From: Megaustenia siamemsis
Taxonomy: Eukaryota > Mollusca > Gastropoda > Stylommatophora > Ariophantidae
Assembly: GCA_032433765.1 (NCBI GenBank)
Contig: JAVIAB010000160.1
Location: 31,106,121-31,170,120 of the forward strand
Direction of reading: 5' to 3'
Length of the DNA stretch: 64,000 bases
Positions 26,901-32,900 of this stretch are shown here, piece after piece (positions within the stretch are counted from its first letter, which is position 1; every line of letters starts with the position of its first letter). The notes beneath the pieces were generated by a model. It was given only the letters and a program-made list of their open reading frames with translations, was not told the origin of the DNA and ran no database searches. A program made the translations under genes and the position numbers.

Positions 26901-29900
26901 GAATACAGTTGTTCGTGCTTGCTTGGGAAAATGTCATCCAACATTTGTTGAAGTATTTATCCACTAATGCCACCAATATGGATGTCTTCAAGGTCAGTTT
27001 GTCAACTCTTTTATTGTTGTAGACCCTTACTTGCCCAGAACAGCATATCAATACATTTCTGAAAGTTTTTCTACTACATATTGAATTTTATTATGCAATA
27101 ACCATCTATTTGAGAGATATGAATTTGAATCATACTAATAATATATATATAAGAAATCTAATTTACCTTCAATATTATTGTAAAAATGACACTGTCTGGC
27201 AGCCACTTTCACTCTACATAGATTCACCTGGTCAGATGTGATGACAAAAAATAAAGATTCTTAATTATGCATATCAAAGAAATGCTTCGGTTGGAAGTGC
27301 TGAATCACAAGGTAAAAACTCAGAGCAATCCAACCAACTTATAAACAACTCAACTTCCTGCAGTTTCATAACTGTAAATTGTTAAACTGTTGTTTATTAT
27401 TAATCTAAAATAAATATAAAGAGATATCATGTGATTTCTTATAACAGATAAATATACATTTTGCTTCCAGGGACCCTTACTATTTCTACAGAGTTAGTGC
27501 ACGGTAATGAGACATGCCCGTATGTCCAGGCAAGAGTTCATATGTTAATGAGCACAATCAGGCAATTTAATGATGACTCTATATACAAGAACAAGACCAT
27601 TCCTAATTTAATTCTAACTAAATTAGATTATGACAGTGCATGCATTTTTATTTTATCAGATTTTTTTACATTGTGCATCCTTCCAGTATCATATGGTATC
27701 ACACAGGGCACCTTGCCAGTAGACTATTCTAAGCATGCTACTCAACCTCACTGAGGGAATCAATGCCTACTATTTTGACCTCTCTTGTCAATGCCTTCTC
27801 GTGTCACTTAAGGCTAGCCTCCTTTTATTTTTTATGTTTTTTCCCATTTGAGGGCTTTTTGTGATTTACCTATTTTATTCACGTGTTATTTTATCTGATT
27901 TAAAAAAAATAATAATAGCCTCTTACCTTGGCAGCATTGTTTGTTAGTTTTTGAACCTGCTGGTGTATGCACAGCTGCTCTCTCGATCCAATAACAGATG
28001 ACTTTACACTGTCAAAAATTAACGTAGACAATTTAAAATTATTGATTCTTGTTTATAATTCAAGAGTTTCATTCAATTTTCTCCAAAATCTACTTTAGTT
28101 TCATAGCAGAAGAAATATTTATCCAAAAGTTGAGAGTTATTAACAGGACTGATAAGAAAATATTTATCCAAAAGTTTAAAGTCATTAACAGGACTGACAA
28201 GAAAGTAAAGGTAAAGTACGAGACTTGAACCAGCGTCTTAGCACGCGAGTTTCCACCCACATGTGCTCGGCCGCCTATTCAGAAACGTTCTGACATTTCT
28301 GTATAGTGTTGCCTCAAGCATCGAAACTTAGATGTGAGGCGACATTCTTCACCTTCACAGGGTAATACTCTGGTACCCATTTCTGCCAACAGCTGGATCG
28401 ATCGTGGGGGTATTTTTTTTTCCAACCACGAGTACAATTCACATTGCTCCCAGCGGGAATCAAACATGGGTTGTCCGAACGTCGGTAGTCCAGTCGGTTG
28501 GTTTTTCCAAATTGGCTACCAAGGCCCCCCGACTGACAAGAAAATATTTATTCAAAAGTTGGAAGTCATTAACAGGACTGACAACAACATATGACACAGC
28601 TGTTAGTTTTCACCTCAAAGTGTCGTTTTAGTTCTAGTCTTGGAAATTTAACACCATTTATAAATGAACATGTCTTGAGCCAGAACATTCCTCTCATTCG
28701 AAAAATTGATATATTACATGGAAGTGGTTTCACTTGTGACACTACACACAAAATGTAACAGTTCTCAAGCTAAAGTAAATATTTATTTATGAATATTTTT
28801 ATAGTTATTGCTCGTAATCTAATTAAATTTAAAGATCAGCAAATTTGAGAGTTTCAGGGGAAGCGATATTCAAATTTTAATCATAAAAGTTGTTACATTT
28901 TTAAATATATCCCAATCTCTTTAAAAGTATAATCAAAGAAGCATGTGTAGTTCATCTTCCTAGAAAGACACAGATTAGCAAATCAATCAAAGTATCAATG
29001 ACAAGTGCAACATTTGAAATACTTGGGCACAGTGATAACATCAGATGGAAGATACAACACAGAAATAAAAAGCAGAATGGCTCAGGCCAAAATAGCATTT
29101 CAGAAAATGAAAAATATCTTATGCAACAAATCTATGTCAATAGAAATGAGAAAGAGTTCATCGATGCTATATAGAACAAATTCTGACCTATGGAAGCAAA
29201 TCATGGACAATAGACAAACAATTGAAAAGATAATTAGAGGCCACAGATATGGGATTTCTCAGAAGAATGTTGAAAGTTCCCTGGACAGCTAAAAAGACCA
29301 ATGAGAAAGTTCTCAAAGAGGCCAACACAAAAAGGGAGCTCTTAAACGACAAAGAGAGAAAATACTGGATAGCTTGGTGTCATGGCATGGAAAACAGTCA
29401 ACAACAGAACTCATACGATGCACTGTGGATAGAAGATTGTGGAAGGACATGATCGCCAACGCCAACCGGTGGGGTACATGATGATGATGATCAATGACAA
29501 TCAAACAGTGAGGAAAGCACATCTCATCTAAGGACAATTTGACAAGGTGCCCCCCCCCCCCAATCACATCAAGTGGCGTAGAGGGAATATGGTGTTAGTG
29601 ACCATAAATTTTACAGACCTTCGGCACATGATTTTGGGGTAATACGGTCGGTATTACGCCCATGCCGCTTTACTTTCCCAGAAAAAATCCAGTACACATT
29701 TAAGGCTGGGTGAAGTCGGAAGCCGTCAGTTGGGATCGAACCCTACCTCTTGTCCTTTGTAGTCCAGTTCACTAACCACTGAGCTATCGCGACTCCCCAA
29801 TTTGAAAAGAAAAGCACAAAACAAATTGTTGTCAATTTATCAACCAAAATTCCAAAGTTGGTTTTTCAACATATATCAGATAACCTTGGCAAGACATTGC

Positions 29901-32900
29901 TTTTGGATGTGATATCATTTCTCATTTTTGGCGAACGCAACCAACCAACCACCATTTCTCATTTCCTTTTCTTCTTTAGCAATCAGCTGCTACTATGCAT
30001 TTAAACATTTAGAAAAGCATGGGTCACAAACAAGATGGTGTAATTGAGGTCTTCGCTGGTTCCTAAAAGTTCATTATGCAGAGTTGATTCTGTAGGCCAT
30101 ATTTGTGTCCTTCGTGTTTTGATTCCTCTGACTTTCAACTTCAAATCATCATCATCATTGACTGCCGTCTCTGCATCAAAGGTTGGCTACCATGAAGCGC
30201 CATTTCACTCTGTCTCTTGCTTTAATGGTGCAGGTTGTCACAGGCTGATTTGTCCATCTTTTGATGTTACTCATACACGTTAGTCTTGGTCTGCCTCTGC
30301 CTTTTTTACCTTGTATTTTCTCTTCTAAGATTACTTTAGTAGGCTGTTGTGTCTTTTAACATGGCCCAAAAATCTAATTTGTCTTGTTTGAATTGTGTTT
30401 AGTAGTTCTCTTTTCATTTTTAGTTGCTTCAAGACTTTACCATTTATTCAACTCCAAAGTTCTTTTTAGAAAATGTCCCTTTCATTTGTTTCTGCTGTGC
30501 ATTACCATTTTCATTTGTATCATTCTCTCCCATCAATTTTATATCTTTATATTTCATTATATTATTTTAACTCAGTTTCAAATTATTAATTTCATGTGTT
30601 AAGAAATAATTGGCTTCTTTGGTCTGCCTGTCTCTCATTTGATGGAAGTTTTCATGATTATTTCTGAATCTTTCTTTCCTTTTCTGTTGCATTCAGGTCA
30701 ATATAAAAATCATTTAATAGAATTAATAATATAATTTATATTACCTACTATATGCTGTCCTCTTCAATTCTTGCACAGCTTGCGAAAGCTGGGAATGAGT
30801 TCTAGATGCATAAATTATTTTTGGCACAACTGTAAATAACCCAATAAAATGAATAAATTAAGGAACTTAATAAATTACAGTCTAAGAACATATATGGAAG
30901 CATGTATGATAATTATTATCCCATCCTCACTATTAACGTCTTCCATTTTCAACATTTTTTTTATCATAAGCAAATCTAATATCTATATTTCTTTCTTTAT
31001 TCTTTTTTTAAAGAACACATTCTGCAGTTATGTACTAAGTGCTACCATATTTTGTTATGATCCAAAGTTATGGAAGTTCTGCATCCACGCTGCCCCCGAT
31101 AGTATTTAATATTTTTTATATTTCATATCTATGGTTATCTCCTCCATCCATGAACAATTTTTGGTTTGTTGACTCTTCTCTGGAATTATGTGGGTTAGTT
31201 AGTATTTAATTGTAGATTCAAGAACTCTGCTTTTCTGCTTGCAGTGGTTGTTGTTAGGCAAATCATAGATTTTTGCATTCATTCAATCTGTTTCCAAGCC
31301 AATTATTAATAAATGATGTGGCATCATCATTAAGTCTTAAATCTATTTTCATATACATTTCTGACAACCTTTTTTTTGCTGTTCCTTGTGACATCCAGAG
31401 GGACTGAATTTTGAATGAATATCACTTTTTCCCAGGCCAGGTGCTCAGGTGTCCCTCACCATACAGGCAGATATTCCCAAGTTCAGAGTGAGTTTTTTTT
31501 TATCGCTAAGAGTTCTGATGTCTTCAAATAGATTTTTCTAATAAATTTTGCCAAAACAACTGCCATTTTTTGGTCTACTTTTTTCAAGTCCCAACTGCAA
31601 AGGGTTCTTAATGTGCAAAGAATACACACTGGGCCTCTAGTTTGTTGCCATTTTCTGAGAGTGCAATGGATCTTACTACCCAGAGAGCAGAGAGGGAGGG
31701 GAGATAAAAGTCATGAAGAAACCATGGATTCAAAGTAAAAGAATTACCATCAATTGTGGCAGAATTCAAACCATCAACTATCTTGTCTGACATCTCATAT
31801 TTGGACCACCCAGACTGCCTCTGGAAATGTGTAAATGTTAGCCATTTTAACTTTGACACAAACTGGGAAAGCCATCTAAGAGTATTAAAAAGAGGAGGAG
31901 ACAAAGAGATAAGTCAAAATATATTTGAAGAAGACAGTTTGAAGCATATAAAGAGGATGGGAAAGACATTCAGTGATCTTAAAAAAATAGCACCAGACAA
32001 AAAGCTTGTAAAGTATTTATTACAGACCTAAGTTTCACAAGGCATTGAAAAGAGAAAGCAAAGTGCATACACAATCAGCAAGCAACTGAAACTGCAGCAA
32101 GCAACTGCAGCAAGCAACTGAAACTGCAGCAAGCAACTGAAACTGCAGCAAGCAACTGAAACTGCAGCAAGCAACTGAAACTGCAGCAAGCAACTGAAAC
32201 CATCAGTATATACACACTTCATTCATCATTTAGTGAAAGTGATCTCACACCTATAGCTTATAGGTCTGCAGGGAGTGCTATGATCAATGGTGTCAACTTT
32301 AAAAATGATAAATTTTACCTAAGAGCATGTTTTGTTGCAGAGGTTCCTTGCTTACAATGATGGTGAAATCTTAAGCAATCAATAATTTGTCTTCTTTTCT
32401 TTCAGATATAATTGCTTGCAACTCTTTATTGTTGAGGGGACTGTCTGAGTCCTTTACTGCCACTTGGGATTGCTTTGTAGTACTAAATTCAAAATTGCAC
32501 TTGCTAAAGTAACAATTATTTTTATTAATGAGAATATTCTCCAAGATAAAATGTCCAGCAGGCTGCGTGTGGCACCCTGTAAAACAACAACAAAATCTTT
32601 TGATCTTGCTTCAAAGCGTTCATTGAGTTTGACTCACATTGTGCATATCTACATCTACTGTTCAATCACATTGTTTATTTGACTTGCTTCTCTTTTGTCT
32701 TCCCTATGCACTCAATTTCAAGGCAACTCCTGTGACGTTTCTAATCTCTTCGGGGGACCAAGACCTCTATCAAGCTACTGAGCTGAGTGTGGACAGTGAC
32801 CCACAGCTGACTGCATGCATCAGGATTGCAGAACAACAGAACTGATCAAGACCCTGCTCCACCTTCCAGTGGTGCTTCAGGAAACAGATTATCCAGTCTG

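Noticed and set aside
31756..32031. 91-codon frame as a novel gene
   Set aside because: It begins inside a reversed SINE2 and has no recognisable domain or splice signals.
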